Positions 23,672 to 35,392 of a DNA stretch of 64,000 nucleotides are shown here, piece after piece. Source of the stretch: Deinococcus aquaedulcis (lineage in GTDB: Bacteria; Deinococcota; Deinococci; Deinococcales; Deinococcaceae); contig NZ_JAHRBL010000014.1 of the NCBI RefSeq assembly GCF_019693445.1, forward strand, positions 19,555-83,554, read 5' to 3'. A model generated the notes under the pieces. That model searched no databases and was not told the DNA's origin. It worked only from the letters and a program-made list of their open reading frames with translations. A program made the translations under genes and the position numbers. The stretch's first letter is position 1. Each line of letters begins with the position of its first letter.

Positions 23672-23700
23672 AGTCTGAACCCTTTGATTTAAATAATCAA
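23672..23700 (-). promoter_or_regulatory. Promoter with overlapping palindromic operator (catE-like gene)
   Basis: On the minus strand -35 TTGATT, 17-base spacer, -10 CAGACT and then GAGGGT-ATG. The palindrome TTGATT-TAAAT-AATCAA (23684-23700) covers the -35 box. AT-rich dyads of this shape are typical of MarR/DUF24-type repressors, which control catE-type genes in Bacillus (YodB, CatR). No regulator gene is adjacent. Confidence 0.6.
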
Positions 23701-23763
23701 GCAGTTTAGATATTTAGAGACCTTCTCCACCCAAAGGCGGATGCCCCGGGTCGCCATGAGGTG

Positions 23764-23779
23764 TTGACTCATATGAGTC
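23764..23779 (+). promoter_or_regulatory. TTGACT -35-like box within a perfect 14-bp palindrome
   Basis: GACTCATATGAGTC (23766-23779) is a perfect palindrome overlapping TTGACT, 22 bases before the ATG of the membrane protein at 23801. AGGAGG (23790-23795) follows. The -10 box is unclear. Confidence 0.55.
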
Positions 23780-23800
23780 TTTTACTCACAGGAGGTTCAG

Positions 23801-25297
23801 ATGGTTCATGCTGCCGTCTCTGCCCTGCTGGCTGCCCTGCATACGCTGGCGCAGCTGGTGTGGCCACTTGTTCTTGCGCTGGGGGTGGGGCTGCTGGCCC
23901 TGCTGTTGCTGGCGCTGCTGGACCGCGAGCGGGCGCGCGCCGCGCTGGGCGCAGCGGTGGCGCGCGCGCCGCAGGCCGGCCGCTGGCTGCTGCTGGGGCT
24001 GGCCCTGGGCGCCGCGCTGCTGGCCACCACCCTCACCCGGCGCGCGGTGGACATGCGCCTCAGCACCCAGCAGGGCGCGCGCTACGCCCAGGCCACCGAT
24101 CCCAGTGGCGGCGAAACGGTTCAGCCGGCGCCCGGGGCCACGCTGCTCGAAACGCGCACGTACACCCGCAGCCTCTCGCTGCCGCCGGATGTGGTGGCGC
24201 GCATAGGGGTGGGCGAAGAGTGGACGCGCCTGCTGCCCTACCTGGGCGACGCCCCCGGCAGCGTGCAGGACCTGCAAGAAGGCTTTACCCGGCGCGGCGA
24301 CACCCTCACGTACTCCCGGGCCGTGACCCTGCTGACCGAGCGCCCCGTGGACCTGGACCGCGCCGCCGTGCAGGCCGACCTGAACTTCATGGACCCGGTC
24401 GCCGGGCGCGGCACATCCTACGGGGCAGCGTTTCAGGCCGCCTACCGCTTCAGCAATCCGCTGGACACGCCGGCCACCATGCGCTTTACCTTTCCCCTGC
24501 CGCAGGGCAGCGGCACCCTCAGCGGCTTTGCGCTGATGGTGAACGGCCAGACCCTGCGCCCCACCGATCTGGCAGACAGCACCACCTGGGAAGGTGAGGT
24601 GCCGGCCCGGGGCACCGTGGACGTGCGGGTGCGCTACCGCCACCAGGGCGCGCACGGCTGGAGGTACGTGCTCAGCCGCCGCGAGGCCCTGCGCGACTTT
24701 GACCTGACCCTGACCACCAACCGCGCGCCCAAGTTCCTGCGCCACGCCCTGCTGCCCACCGAGCAGACCCGCCGTCCCCTGGGCGGCACCTCGACCCTGC
24801 GCTGGCACCTGACCGACGTGATTACCGCGCAGGACGTGGCGCTGGTGTTCACCGGGGGCAGCCTGCGCGAGACGCTGCACAAGGTGCATCTGGCGCAGGC
24901 GGTGGCCCTGGGCGTGGTGACGCTGCTGGCCCTGCTGTGGGCCGCCAGCCGCCGCACCCTCTTACCACCGCTGGCGCTGGCCGGAGCGGTGCTGGCGCTG
25001 GGGGCCGGGTTCACTCTGGGCGGCGTGCTGACCGCGTACCTGCCCCCCCTGCCCGCCGAGGTGCTGGGCGCCCTGACCGGGCTGGCGCTGGCCCTGTGGC
25101 TGCTGCCCCCACCTCTGCGCCGCACCCTGCGGCTGCCCCTGGCGCTGGGCGCCGTCGCCCCGCTGGTCTTCCTGAGTGGTGGGCACGCTGGGCTGCTCCT
25201 CTCGGAGCTGGCGCTGCTGACCCTGCTGGCGCTGGGCTGGCCGGCGGCCGGGCGCCGTGGTGGCACCCCAGGCCTTGGCCGCCCAGGGCCCGCGTAG
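23801..25297 (+). CDS. Integral membrane protein, unknown
   Basis: 498 residues. Two N-terminal membrane helices (residues ~10-40 and ~60-78) flank a short loop. A ~280-residue extracytoplasmic domain rich in beta-strand pattern follows. Then come about six closely spaced C-terminal helices. The layout, and phrases such as YRFSNPLDTPATMRFTFPLP and WEGEVPARGTVDVRVRYRHQG, recall inner-membrane CreD-like proteins, but I cannot assign a family. AGGAGG stands just before the ATG. A perfect 14-bp palindrome upstream suggests controlled expression. It is transcribed divergently from the VOC dioxygenase across 135 bases. Confidence 0.82.
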   Translation: MVHAAVSALLAALHTLAQLVWPLVLALGVGLLALLLLALLDRERARAALGAAVARAPQAGRWLLLGLALGAALLATTLTRRAVDMRLSTQQGARYAQATDPSGGETVQPAPGATLLETRTYTRSLSLPPDVVARIGVGEEWTRLLPYLGDAPGSVQDLQEGFTRRGDTLTYSRAVTLLTERPVDLDRAAVQADLNFMDPVAGRGTSYGAAFQAAYRFSNPLDTPATMRFTFPLPQGSGTLSGFALMVNGQTLRPTDLADSTTWEGEVPARGTVDVRVRYRHQGAHGWRYVLSRREALRDFDLTLTTNRAPKFLRHALLPTEQTRRPLGGTSTLRWHLTDVITAQDVALVFTGGSLRETLHKVHLAQAVALGVVTLLALLWAASRRTLLPPLALAGAVLALGAGFTLGGVLTAYLPPLPAEVLGALTGLALALWLLPPPLRRTLRLPLALGAVAPLVFLSGGHAGLLLSELALLTLLALGWPAAGRRGGTPGLGRPGPA

Positions 25298-25365
25298 GAG
25301 TGCACCCCTCATTGCTGGGGCGCCGCGCCGCACCGTGGGCGAAGCGGCGTCCCCTCTCCCCTCCG

Positions 25366-26463
25366 TTACCGCCCGGCCAGTGGCCCGGCCAGGATGCGGC
25401 GGGCCAGCAGGTAGCGCGGGCCCCAGTAGCGGTCGGCGCGCAGGGTGTCCACGGTCACGCGGCCCTGGTAGCTGTTGGCGCTGACAAACTGGTCCTCGCC
25501 CAGATAGATGCCCACATGGGTCACCCGGCCCCGGCCCTCGGTGTCGAAGAACACGAGGTCGCCGGGCTGCAGCTCTTCGGGCGCCACCTCCTGCCCCGCG
25601 CGCGCCTGATCGGCACTGGTGCGCGGCAGCTGGTAGCCCAGCGGCGTGAACACCTGCAGCACGAAGCCGCTGCAATCGGTGCCGCGTGGGGTGGTCCCGC
25701 CGTACAGGTAAGGGGTATCCACCAGCGCCATCGCCGCCTGCCGCCAGTCGGTGGCCGGCAGGGCCGCCAGCGCGGCGCTCACGGGGGCTGGGGCGGGCGC
25801 CTGTCCCGCAGGCCGCCCCGGCTGCGGCATGGGGGTTCCTGGCTGCACCTGGGGCGTGCTGGGGGCCGGCGCCCCCGGCAGGAAGGGCGAGCCCTGTACC
25901 CCGTTCGCCGGGCGCGGCGCGGCAGGGGTGGGTGCAGGGCCCGGCACTGGTCCGGCCACGGGAGCCGCTGGCGCCACCTGAAGCTGGGCCCCGGGCGGCA
26001 GGGTCAGCACCTGCCCTGCGCGCAGCACCGCGCCGGCTGGCAGTGTGCTGGCGGCCAGCAGCGCGTCCACCGTAACGCCGTAACGCCGGGCCAGGGCATA
26101 GAGCGTTTCGCCGGGCTGCACGGTGTGGCTCAGGGTGGGGGCGGGCAGGCTCTGGACCTGCACCACTACGCCGGGTTGCGCCGGGCCTGCCCGCAGGGTC
26201 AGCACCTGCCCCACCTTCAGGGCCGGGGTGCTCAGGCCGTTCAGGGCCAGCAGGGCGTCCACGCTGAGGCCCGCACGGCGCGCGAGGCTGTAGGCGGTAT
26301 CACCCGCCTGCACGGTGACAGTGGCCGCCGCACGCAGGTCCGTGGCGGGGGCAGACGCGGGCTGGGCCGCTGGAGGAAAAGAGGTCTGGGCGCCGACCAC
26401 GCCAGACAGCAGCGCCCCGACCAGCAGGGCGCGCGCAGAAGCAGCTCGGAGGAAGTGGGTCAC
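25366..26463 (-). CDS. LysM-LysM-NlpC/P60 cell-wall hydrolase
   Basis: 365 residues from GTG 26463, the start that places a signal peptide (VTHFLRAASARALLVGALLSG) at the N-terminus; the frame upstream has no protein-like pattern. Two LysM repeats start near VTVQAGDTAYSLARRAGLS and HTVQPGETLYALARRYGVT. A ~90-residue Pro/Ala linker follows. The C-terminal NlpC/P60 domain has catalytic Cys in GTDCSGFVLQVF, His in VTHVGIYLG and the third polar residue in the ANSYQGRV region. It should cleave peptidoglycan stem peptides outside the membrane. It is divergent from the MFS gene. Confidence 0.9.
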   Translation of the reverse strand: MTHFLRAASARALLVGALLSGVVGAQTSFPPAAQPASAPATDLRAAATVTVQAGDTAYSLARRAGLSVDALLALNGLSTPALKVGQVLTLRAGPAQPGVVVQVQSLPAPTLSHTVQPGETLYALARRYGVTVDALLAASTLPAGAVLRAGQVLTLPPGAQLQVAPAAPVAGPVPGPAPTPAAPRPANGVQGSPFLPGAPAPSTPQVQPGTPMPQPGRPAGQAPAPAPVSAALAALPATDWRQAAMALVDTPYLYGGTTPRGTDCSGFVLQVFTPLGYQLPRTSADQARAGQEVAPEELQPGDLVFFDTEGRGRVTHVGIYLGEDQFVSANSYQGRVTVDTLRADRYWGPRYLLARRILAGPLAGR

Positions 26464-26795
26464 GGGTTCACTCGGCGGTTCAGGGAGCGGGGGGCAGGCA
26501 GCCAGAAGCCGCCATGAGGACAGCGTGAAGAAAACACCAGGGCTAGACCCGCGCACCGTAACACGCCCCCCTGGCCACTGCCAAGCCCGTGCCCCCAGCG
26601 GGGGCGCAGGGAAACCGGCCCAGCGCGGCTGCAGCGGTCGTGCGGCAAACACTACGGGTTCGCTGACCCGCCTTTCACTTGTGACACACGCCCCAGCCCT
26701 GGGCACCCCCAGGGCGCAGGCGCCTGCAGGGCCGTCCTGCCGGGTGGAACCCCGCTCACGGCGCGCGCTGGGCGCGGGCGTATGGTGGGCGCGTG

Positions 26796-26866
26796 ATGCG
26801 CACGGCCCCTCCCCTTCCGGTCTTTCTGGCAGGCCCACTGGCCGCTCCCGCTCTGCCGGGTTCGCC

Positions 26867-26870
<4 letters not shown>
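26796..26870 (+). CDS. 24-residue leader peptide overlapping the MFS start
   Basis: MRTAPPLPVFLAGPLAAPALPGSP, ending in TGA that overlaps the MFS ATG as ATGA. TATGGT lies six bases before GTGATG at 26793-26798, the leaderless spacing. If translated, ribosomes finishing here would be placed on the MFS start, which has no Shine-Dalgarno. It may instead be chance. Confidence 0.4.
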
Positions 26871-28147
<1,277 letters not shown>

Positions 28148-28194
28148 ACCCCGTGTAAGGAACGTGTTCAGGGGCACCCTGGTATCCTGCGGGC

Positions 28195-28356
28195 ATGGCT
28201 TCAGACCGCACTCCTGACCAATCGCACGCGCGCATGACCTGGGCGCTGATCGTGATTGCCCTGGGCGCGATCATCGGGATTGGCACCACCGCCGCGCTGC
28301 TGGCCCGCAAGGACCGCCCCCTGCCCGACGACCCCGACGCCCCGCTGTTCATCTGA
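28195..28356 (+). CDS. 53-residue single-helix membrane protein
   Basis: MASDRTPDQSHARMTW followed by one membrane helix (ALIVIALGAIIGIGTTAALLA) and an acidic Pro-rich tail (PDDPDAPLFI). TATCCT lies six bases before the ATG (leaderless layout) and a strong hairpin terminator begins 15 bases after the stop, so it looks like a complete transcription unit. The function is unknown; it follows the MFS gene by 47 bases. Confidence 0.68.
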   Translation: MASDRTPDQSHARMTWALIVIALGAIIGIGTTAALLARKDRPLPDDPDAPLFI

Positions 28357-28371
28357 TCACAGGCGCCAGCA

Positions 28372-28411
28372 CCGGCACCCCCACCGCGCGCCGGGGGTGC
28401 CGGTTGCTGTT
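28372..28411 (+). terminator. Terminator after the 53-residue membrane protein
   Basis: CCGGCACCCCC/GGGGGTGCCGG, 11-bp perfect stem, 10-base loop, then TTGCTGTT. Confidence 0.8.
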
Positions 28412-28713
28412 GAGACAGGCAGGGTGAGGGCTGTCGCTCGCTGCGCTAGGCGGTGAATAGACTTGGCTCTTTAAACAGGCCAGGACCTGTGGGGCCCCTT
28501 TCTAGAGCAACAGCAGAACGGGTCCTGCATTCAACCCCATCCCTCAGCACCCCGCTTTCTGCACACGGCGCCTGTCGCCGCCTGCGCCTTTCAGTGCTCG
28601 CTCTCTCCGAACTCCACGAGAGGAAAGCCTTGGCCTGGGAGGAGGCTCAGCCACCACCTCCTCGGCCAGGCTGTGACCCAGCCCAGACCGCGACCGGCCT
28701 CTCCTCTTCCCCT
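28412..28713. other. Intergenic stretch without visible gene
   Basis: About 300 bases between the terminator and the convergent SLC13 gene. No motif-bearing frame, tRNA or repeat is seen. Confidence 0.5.
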
Positions 28714-30459
<1,746 letters not shown>

Positions 30460-30486
30460 CGCCCGGCATGATGCCGGGTGGACCGG

Positions 30487-31587
30487 TCAGACCAAATGAA
30501 CGCCGGATGACCCCGCCTTGGGAGCCGCGCCCGCCGCCATTTGGCCCAGCGCCGCCGTGAGCACCGCCACGGCGCGGTCATACTCTGCAAGGTCCAGGTG
30601 CTCATTGGGGGTGTGGTCCAGGGCGCTGTCGCCCGGGCCGTAGGCCAGCGTGGGCACCGGCCAGTGCGGGGCCACCACGTTCATATCGCTGGTGCCGGTC
30701 TTGACCTTGAACACGGGTGTGCCCCCCTGCGCGCGGATCGCCACGCGCAGGGCGCGGGTCAGGGCGTTGTCTTTGGGGTGGCGCACGGCGGCTTCGTGGC
30801 CCACGAAGGTCAGGGTCACGGTGTCCAGGTCGGCCAGTACTTCGCGGAGGGCGGCCTCGGCCGCCTGTGGGGCTACGGCAGGCGGCAGGCGCAGGCCGAA
30901 GGTGCCTGCCGCCCGCTGGGTCAGGCCGTCGGTGCTGGCCTGCAGGTCCTGCACCGTGGCCTGCACCCCGCCGAACACGGCGCCCGGCTCGCCCGCCTGC
31001 GCCGCCCAGGCCCGCACCCGAAACCACGCCTCGGTCAGGTCATCGCCGGCGCTGCGGCCCTCGCCCGCCGTGTGGAAGTTCGGGCAGGTGGCCTGGGCCT
31101 TCACCACCAGCCGCCCCTTGTACCCCAGCGTCAGGCCTTCCCAGCCGCTGGGCTCGCCAATCAGCACGAGGTCCGGCTGCCAGCCGCGCGCGGCGTGGTG
31201 GGCACCCCGGCTGCTGGGGGCCTCTTCCTCGGTGGCGCCAATCACCACGAAGCGCGCCCCAGAAAGGGCGGTCTCGGACAGGGCCGCCACCGCCGCCATA
31301 AAGGCGCACAGCGGCCCCTTGGCGTCCACGGCGCCGCGCCCGTACAGCACCCCCTCTTCCTCGCGCACTGGAATGTCGCCCGGCACGGTGTCCATATGGC
31401 CCAGCAGCAGCACGGTCAGGGGGCCGTGGCCGCGCACGCCCACCGCGTTGCCCGCCTCATCGATGTGGGCCTCAAATCCGCGCGCCGCCATCCAGCCCTG
31501 GAAGTAGGCCGCCACCTCGGCTTCCTGCCCGGAGACCGAGGGAATGGCGACGGCGCCGCGCAGCAACTCGCGCGCTTCAGTCCACAT
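30487..31587 (-). CDS. lysK: [LysW]-lysine/ornithine hydrolase (M20 family)
   Basis: 366 residues. It releases lysine (or ornithine) from the carrier protein LysW in the alpha-aminoadipate route used by Thermus and Deinococcus. The M20 metal ligands are seen in [31 protein letters not shown] and IGEPSG, with [14 protein letters not shown] and [17 protein letters not shown] near the end. The length and the KTGTSDMN segment fit LysK rather than ArgE or DapE. Its start lies 11 bases inside the preceding membrane-protein gene. No lysW or lysX is in the window. Confidence 0.85.
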   Translation of the reverse strand: MWTEARELLRGAVAIPSVSGQEAEVAAYFQGWMAARGFEAHIDEAGNAVGVRGHGPLTVLLLGHMDTVPGDIPVREEEGVLYGRGAVDAKGPLCAFMAAVAALSETALSGARFVVIGATEEEAPSSRGAHHAARGWQPDLVLIGEPSGWEGLTLGYKGRLVVKAQATCPNFHTAGEGRSAGDDLTEAWFRVRAWAAQAGEPGAVFGGVQATVQDLQASTDGLTQRAAGTFGLRLPPAVAPQAAEAALREVLADLDTVTLTFVGHEAAVRHPKDNALTRALRVAIRAQGGTPVFKVKTGTSDMNVVAPHWPVPTLAYGPGDSALDHTPNEHLDLAEYDRAVAVLTAALGQMAAGAAPKAGSSGVHLV

Positions 31588-32548
31588 CGAGAAGCCCGGC
31601 CCCCTCCACCGAGGCGCGCGCCAGCGCCACCAGCAGCCGCGCGAGGTCGGCCAGGGCCATCACCGCAATGGTGCCCACGCCGCCCGCCAGCAGGGTCCAC
31701 AGCCCAGCCAGCGGCTCGCCGCCCTGAAACTGGAAAAAGGCCAGGGCCAGCGCGCCCACAAACAGCACCGCGCCCAGCAGGCGCAGGCGCCCGCTCAGCC
31801 CGGCCACGCCATCGGCCTGCCGGGCCAGGGTGGCCGCCGCGCCCGCCGACCCGCGCAGGGACAACCCAGCGGCCGGCGCGGCGGGGGCCGAGGTCGGAAC
31901 CTCTGGGCGCGTCTCGGGCCGTGAGGGGCTGAAGCCCGAGGACGAAATCACCACCGGGCTGGGCGCGGGGCGCTCGGGCTGGGGCGCGGCCGGCACCGGG
32001 TCGGGCCGGGTGACAGCGGGCGCCGCCTCGGGCACGGCCACACGCGGCGCGGCGGCCGAACGGGCCTCTTCCTGCCGCTCGGGGCTGGCCTGAATGACCG
32101 TGCGCTCGGGCGGGGCCGGGGTGGGCGCGGGGCGCACCGTGGGAGAAGGGGCCGCCGGGGCCGGCGCGGGGCTGGGCGCCGGGGCAAAGGTTTTGGCCGT
32201 GCCCGTCTGGGGCAGCGGCGAACTGGGCTGCTCCTTGGCGCGGGCGGTGGCGTCACGCACCTGCCCGAAAAACTGCTGCACGGTCGCCGGGTCAAAGCCC
32301 AGCAGGCTGGCGGTCAGGGCGGTGCCGGCCGGCGTTTCCACCCGCAGGGTGCCTTCCTGGTCACTGTGAATGCGTGTCAGGTCGCGCAAGGTCACGCGCC
32401 GGGTGCCGCCGCTGTCCTGGTACAGCAGGGTCTGGGCGGTCAGGGCAAACAGGGCGTCGTCGCGCTCCAGCGCCGCCAGGGGGGTTTCATTCATACCGGT
32501 GGCCTGCAGGGCCTGCACGGCTCGCTCACTCGGGGCACGCTGGGTCAT
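31577..32548 (-). CDS. Conserved-looking hypothetical with Pro/Ala linker and two membrane helices
   Basis: 323 residues from ATG 32548, chosen for GAGGAGG just upstream. Residues ~20-100 form a compact domain ([31 protein letters not shown], then [15 protein letters not shown]) that reads like a PH-like or YvbH-type beta-sheet. A ~150-residue Pro/Ala/Glu-rich linker follows. The C-terminus has two membrane helices ([18 protein letters not shown] and [21 protein letters not shown]). I do not recognise the family. It overlaps lysK and is likely cotranscribed with it. Confidence 0.72.
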   Translation of the reverse strand: MTQRAPSERAVQALQATGMNETPLAALERDDALFALTAQTLLYQDSGGTRRVTLRDLTRIHSDQEGTLRVETPAGTALTASLLGFDPATVQQFFGQVRDATARAKEQPSSPLPQTGTAKTFAPAPSPAPAPAAPSPTVRPAPTPAPPERTVIQASPERQEEARSAAAPRVAVPEAAPAVTRPDPVPAAPQPERPAPSPVVISSSGFSPSRPETRPEVPTSAPAAPAAGLSLRGSAGAAATLARQADGVAGLSGRLRLLGAVLFVGALALAFFQFQGGEPLAGLWTLLAGGVGTIAVMALADLARLLVALARASVEGAGLLDVD

Positions 32549-32716
32549 GGGTCCTCCTCTTCGACCCGCCCAGCATACCCGCCGCTGCGGGCCGCGCCCA
32601 GAGCGCCTGAACCTCTGGTGAACGTTCGGCCAGGGGGCTGGGGCGGGCCCCAGGCCTAAAGAGAAGACGATCTGCCCTCTCACCCCCGGGCCGCGCCGCG
32701 CGCTTCACACTGCCCT

Positions 32717-32977
32717 ATGACAGGCGACAACCGGTACGGCGACGCCCCCCTGGGCAAGAGCGTGGAAGAGATCGAGCAGGAGGGCGGCAACCTGATCAAT
32801 GATCCCCGCCCCGGCGAGGCCCGGCGCGACGACGACCTCGCCGGGGTGGTGCCGGCCGTGGTGAACGGCACCACCAGCGCCGTGCCCGCCGTGGTGCGCC
32901 CCGGCGCCCTGGTCGAAGGTGGCAGCGGCCCCAATGACGGCCGCACCCGCGAGGGCCGCGACAGCAGCGAGGAATAG
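32717..32977 (+). CDS. Small acidic hydrophilic protein
   Basis: 86 residues, rich in Gly, Asp, Glu and Arg with no hydrophobic core (MTGDNRYGDAPLGKSVEEIEQEGGNLINDPRPGEARRDDD). CACACT lies five bases before the ATG. It is divergent from the gene at 31577-32548. The composition resembles small disordered stress or desiccation proteins, but no hydrophilin motif repeat is seen and no function is assigned. Confidence 0.6.
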   Translation: MTGDNRYGDAPLGKSVEEIEQEGGNLINDPRPGEARRDDDLAGVVPAVVNGTTSAVPAVVRPGALVEGGSGPNDGRTREGRDSSEE

Positions 32978-33029
32978 GACAGGCTGAGGGCGGCGCGCAA
33001 GTGCGGCAACGCTGATCACGCCCCCCTGC

Positions 33030-33035
33030 TAGCTT
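33030..33035 (+). promoter_or_regulatory. -10 box before the comM leader frame
   Basis: TAGCTT followed seven bases later by GTG (33043), which opens a 10-codon frame ending on the comM start codon. Confidence 0.5.
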
Positions 33036-33042
33036 GCCCGGT

Positions 33043-33075
33043 GTGACCGTTCTCACCCTTCCGAGGCCCGCCTGA
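33043..33075 (+). CDS. Ten-residue leader peptide overlapping the comM start
   Basis: GTG start, [13 protein letters not shown]. The stop shares its last base with the comM ATG (TGATG), and the GTG stands seven bases after TAGCTT. comM itself has no good ribosome site, so reinitiation is plausible. Not proven. Confidence 0.4.
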   Translation: MTVLTLPRPA

Positions 33076-34580
33076 TGCTGGCCCGCGCCCGCAGTGTGGC
33101 CCTAATTGGGGTGGATGCCGTCCCCGTGGAGGTCGAGGTGGATGTCTCGCCGGGCCTGCCCGCCTTCACGGTGGTGGGCCTCCCCGACCAGGCAGTCAGC
33201 GAGGCGCGCGAGCGGGTGCGGGCGGCGGTGCGTAATGCCGGGCTGCCGTTCCCGGCGGCGCGCATTACGGTGAACCTCGCCCCGGCCGATCTGCGTAAGG
33301 AAGGCCCGCTGTACGACCTGCCCATTGCCCTGGGTCTGCTGGCCGCCCAGGACCTGCTACCCCAGGCCGCGCTGGCCGGCACCCTGATCGCGGGCGAACT
33401 GGCGCTGGACGGCAGCCTGCGGCCCATTACCGGGGCCGTGAATCTGGCGCTGCTGGCCGCCAACCAGCAGGCCGAGGTGCTGCTGCCCGAAGGCAACGCC
33501 CCCGAGGCCGCCCTGATTGATGGCCTGCGGGTGTACGGCGCGCGCCACCTGGGCGACGCCGTGCGCCATTTCAGTGGCGAGGCCCCGCTGAACCTGACCC
33601 TGCCGCCCACGCCGCAGCGCACGGACACCGACCTGCTGGATCTGGCCGACCTGAAGGGACAGGCGGGGGCCCGCCGGGCGCTGGAAATCGCGGTGGCGGG
33701 CGGGCACAACCTGCTACTGGTGGGCTCGCCGGGCAGTGGCAAGACCATGCTGGCCCGCCGCGCCCCGGGGCTGCTCCCGCCCCTCACCCGCGCCGAGGCC
33801 CTGGAGGTCACCCGCATCCATTCGGCTGCTGGCCTGCTGGGCACCCGGGGGCAGCTGAACCTGAATCCGCCCTACCGCGCGCCCCATCACACGGTGTCCG
33901 ACGCCGGCCTGATCGGCGGGGGCAGCGTGCCGCGCCCAGGTGAAGTGAGCCTAGCCCACCGGGGTGTCCTGTTCTTGGATGAATTCCCCGAATTCTCGCG
34001 CAAGGCGCTGGAAACTTTAAGGCAACCTCTAGAGGACGGCCACGTCACCATTAGCCGGGCGCGGGCCAGTGTGCAGTACCCAGCGCGCTTTCAACTGATT
34101 GGGGCCATGAACCCCTGCCCCTGCGGCCACCACGGCGACCCGGAAAAGGCCTGCGCCTGCACCCCCGCCGAACGGACCCGCTACGCCGCGCGCCTGAGTG
34201 GGCCGCTGCTGGACCGTCTGGACCTGCTGGTGCGCGTGCCCCGCCTGACGGTGGACGAACTGACCCGCGCGCCGGAACCCGAGCCCTCGGCCGCTGTGCG
34301 CGCCCGGGTGCAGGCCGCCCGCGAGCGCATGCAGGCGCGCCAGGGCGCCCGCAACGCCGACCTGAACGGACAGGCACTGCGGCAGGCCGCCCCGCTGGGC
34401 AGCGGCCCCGAGGCCTTTGCCCGCGCCGCTGCCCGGCAACTGGGCCTGACCGGGCGCGGCTTTGACCGGGTGCTGCGGGTGGCGCGCACCGTGGCCGATC
34501 TGGCCGGCAGTGACGACATCCGCGAAGCCCACCTGGCCGAGGCAGTGACGTACCGCCCACGCGATCTGGCGACCGGGTAA
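33075..34580 (+). CDS. comM: ComM/YifB-family Mg-chelatase-like AAA+ ATPase
   Basis: 501 residues. An N-terminal LonC-like domain ([32 protein letters not shown]) is followed by an AAA+ domain with Walker [10 protein letters not shown] and Walker [14 protein letters not shown]-terminal part contains [17 protein letters not shown] (paired Cys, probably zinc). Family members act as hexameric helicases that aid branch migration of incoming DNA during natural transformation, and Deinococcus is naturally competent. The start is the ATG in TGATG after the short leader frame. It is convergent with tatA. Confidence 0.92.
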   Translation: MLARARSVALIGVDAVPVEVEVDVSPGLPAFTVVGLPDQAVSEARERVRAAVRNAGLPFPAARITVNLAPADLRKEGPLYDLPIALGLLAAQDLLPQAALAGTLIAGELALDGSLRPITGAVNLALLAANQQAEVLLPEGNAPEAALIDGLRVYGARHLGDAVRHFSGEAPLNLTLPPTPQRTDTDLLDLADLKGQAGARRALEIAVAGGHNLLLVGSPGSGKTMLARRAPGLLPPLTRAEALEVTRIHSAAGLLGTRGQLNLNPPYRAPHHTVSDAGLIGGGSVPRPGEVSLAHRGVLFLDEFPEFSRKALETLRQPLEDGHVTISRARASVQYPARFQLIGAMNPCPCGHHGDPEKACACTPAERTRYAARLSGPLLDRLDLLVRVPRLTVDELTRAPEPEPSAAVRARVQAARERMQARQGARNADLNGQALRQAAPLGSGPEAFARAAARQLGLTGRGFDRVLRVARTVADLAGSDDIREAHLAEAVTYRPRDLATG

Positions 34581-34644
34581 AAGGGCGTCCAGCGCGCGCA
34601 GTGATCGGCCACCTTGGCCTTCTCCCACCGTCGGAACTCGGGGC

Positions 34645-34683
34645 GCAACAAGAAGGGCCCCTCTGGACCGTGAGGGGCCCTTT
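34645..34683. terminator. Bidirectional terminator between comM and tatA
   Basis: AAGGGCCCCTC/GAGGGGCCCTT, 11-bp perfect stem, 8-base loop. On the minus strand it is followed by CTTGTTG, so it serves tatA best. Confidence 0.8.
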
Positions 34684-34693
34684 GACAGCCGCT

Positions 34694-34990
34694 TTAACGG
34701 TGTTCGGGTTGGCTGGGTGCGGGCGCCGTGGGGGCCGCCACGCTCTGGGCCGAGACGGGGGCGGCGGGCTCCGGCGCGGCAACAGCGGCCGGGGCGATAG
34801 TCTGGGCAGGGCGGGCCGGGGTATCGCGCAGGCTGCCCTCAAAGTCGTCTTTGAGACTCTGGGTGCTGCGGCGGAATTCGCGCAGGCCGGCACCCAGGCT
34901 CTTGCCCAGTTCCGGCAGCTTGCGCGGCCCGAACACCACCAGGGCCACCAGAAGAATCACGATCAGTTCAGCAGGTCCAATGTTGGGCAT
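34694..34990 (-). CDS. tatA: Twin-arginine translocase subunit TatA
   Basis: 98 residues: N-terminal membrane helix IGPAELIVILLVALVVFGP, the FGPRKLPELGKSLG hinge and amphipathic helix, REFRRSTQSLKDDFEG, and an Ala/Pro-rich tail. TatA oligomers form the pore for folded proteins carrying RR signal peptides. The start is ATG 34990 with AAGGAG upstream. The FGPRKLPELGKSLG...EF pattern fits TatA/E better than TatB. No tatC is adjacent. Confidence 0.92.
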   Translation of the reverse strand: MPNIGPAELIVILLVALVVFGPRKLPELGKSLGAGLREFRRSTQSLKDDFEGSLRDTPARPAQTIAPAAVAAPEPAAPVSAQSVAAPTAPAPSQPEHR

Positions 34991-35392
34991 GGGGGCGTCT
35001 CCTTGAGAGGGGGGCCGCAACGCGGCGAAGTGGCCCCAGTGTAGGCCCACCAGGAAAGGCAATTGTCAGCGCTGTGTGAAAGCCGGGTGGGAAGAGGAGG
35101 GGGCCGGAGGAGAAGGGGGAGCGCCCCCTCCAGTGCTCGCCCCGGAGTCAAGCCGGGCGAGGGGGCCGGAGGAGTACCCCCCGAATCTTTTCCCCGAACG
35201 TGCTGGGGCAAGCGGCGTATCGACGGGCCATATGCGTCACAGCGGCACTTTTTGCAGCCCCGGAGAATTCAAAAGACCCTCGTCCGTTTTTCAACAGAGC
35301 TGGACTGCGCACTTCCTGTGGTGAGCGGCCTGAGCTGATCGAGCCACTCCGGCCGCTCACCACCTTGAACCTCCTGATCCACCCTCCTTCCG
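34991..35392. other. Intergenic stretch with direct repeat and long-loop hairpin
   Basis: 402 bases without a convincing gene. A 16-bp direct repeat (gagggggccggaggag) occurs at 35097-35112 and 35159-35174. A perfect 13-bp inverted repeat with a 20-base loop lies at 35318-35363, 30 bases past the kinase stop codon. Confidence 0.6.
35318..35363. repeat. 13-bp perfect inverted repeat downstream of the kinase
   Basis: GTGGTGAGCGGCC (35318-35330) and GGCCGCTCACCAC (35351-35363) with a 20-base loop. No T-tract follows on either strand, so it may stabilise the 3' end of the kinase mRNA or act as a protein site rather than a simple terminator. Confidence 0.6.
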
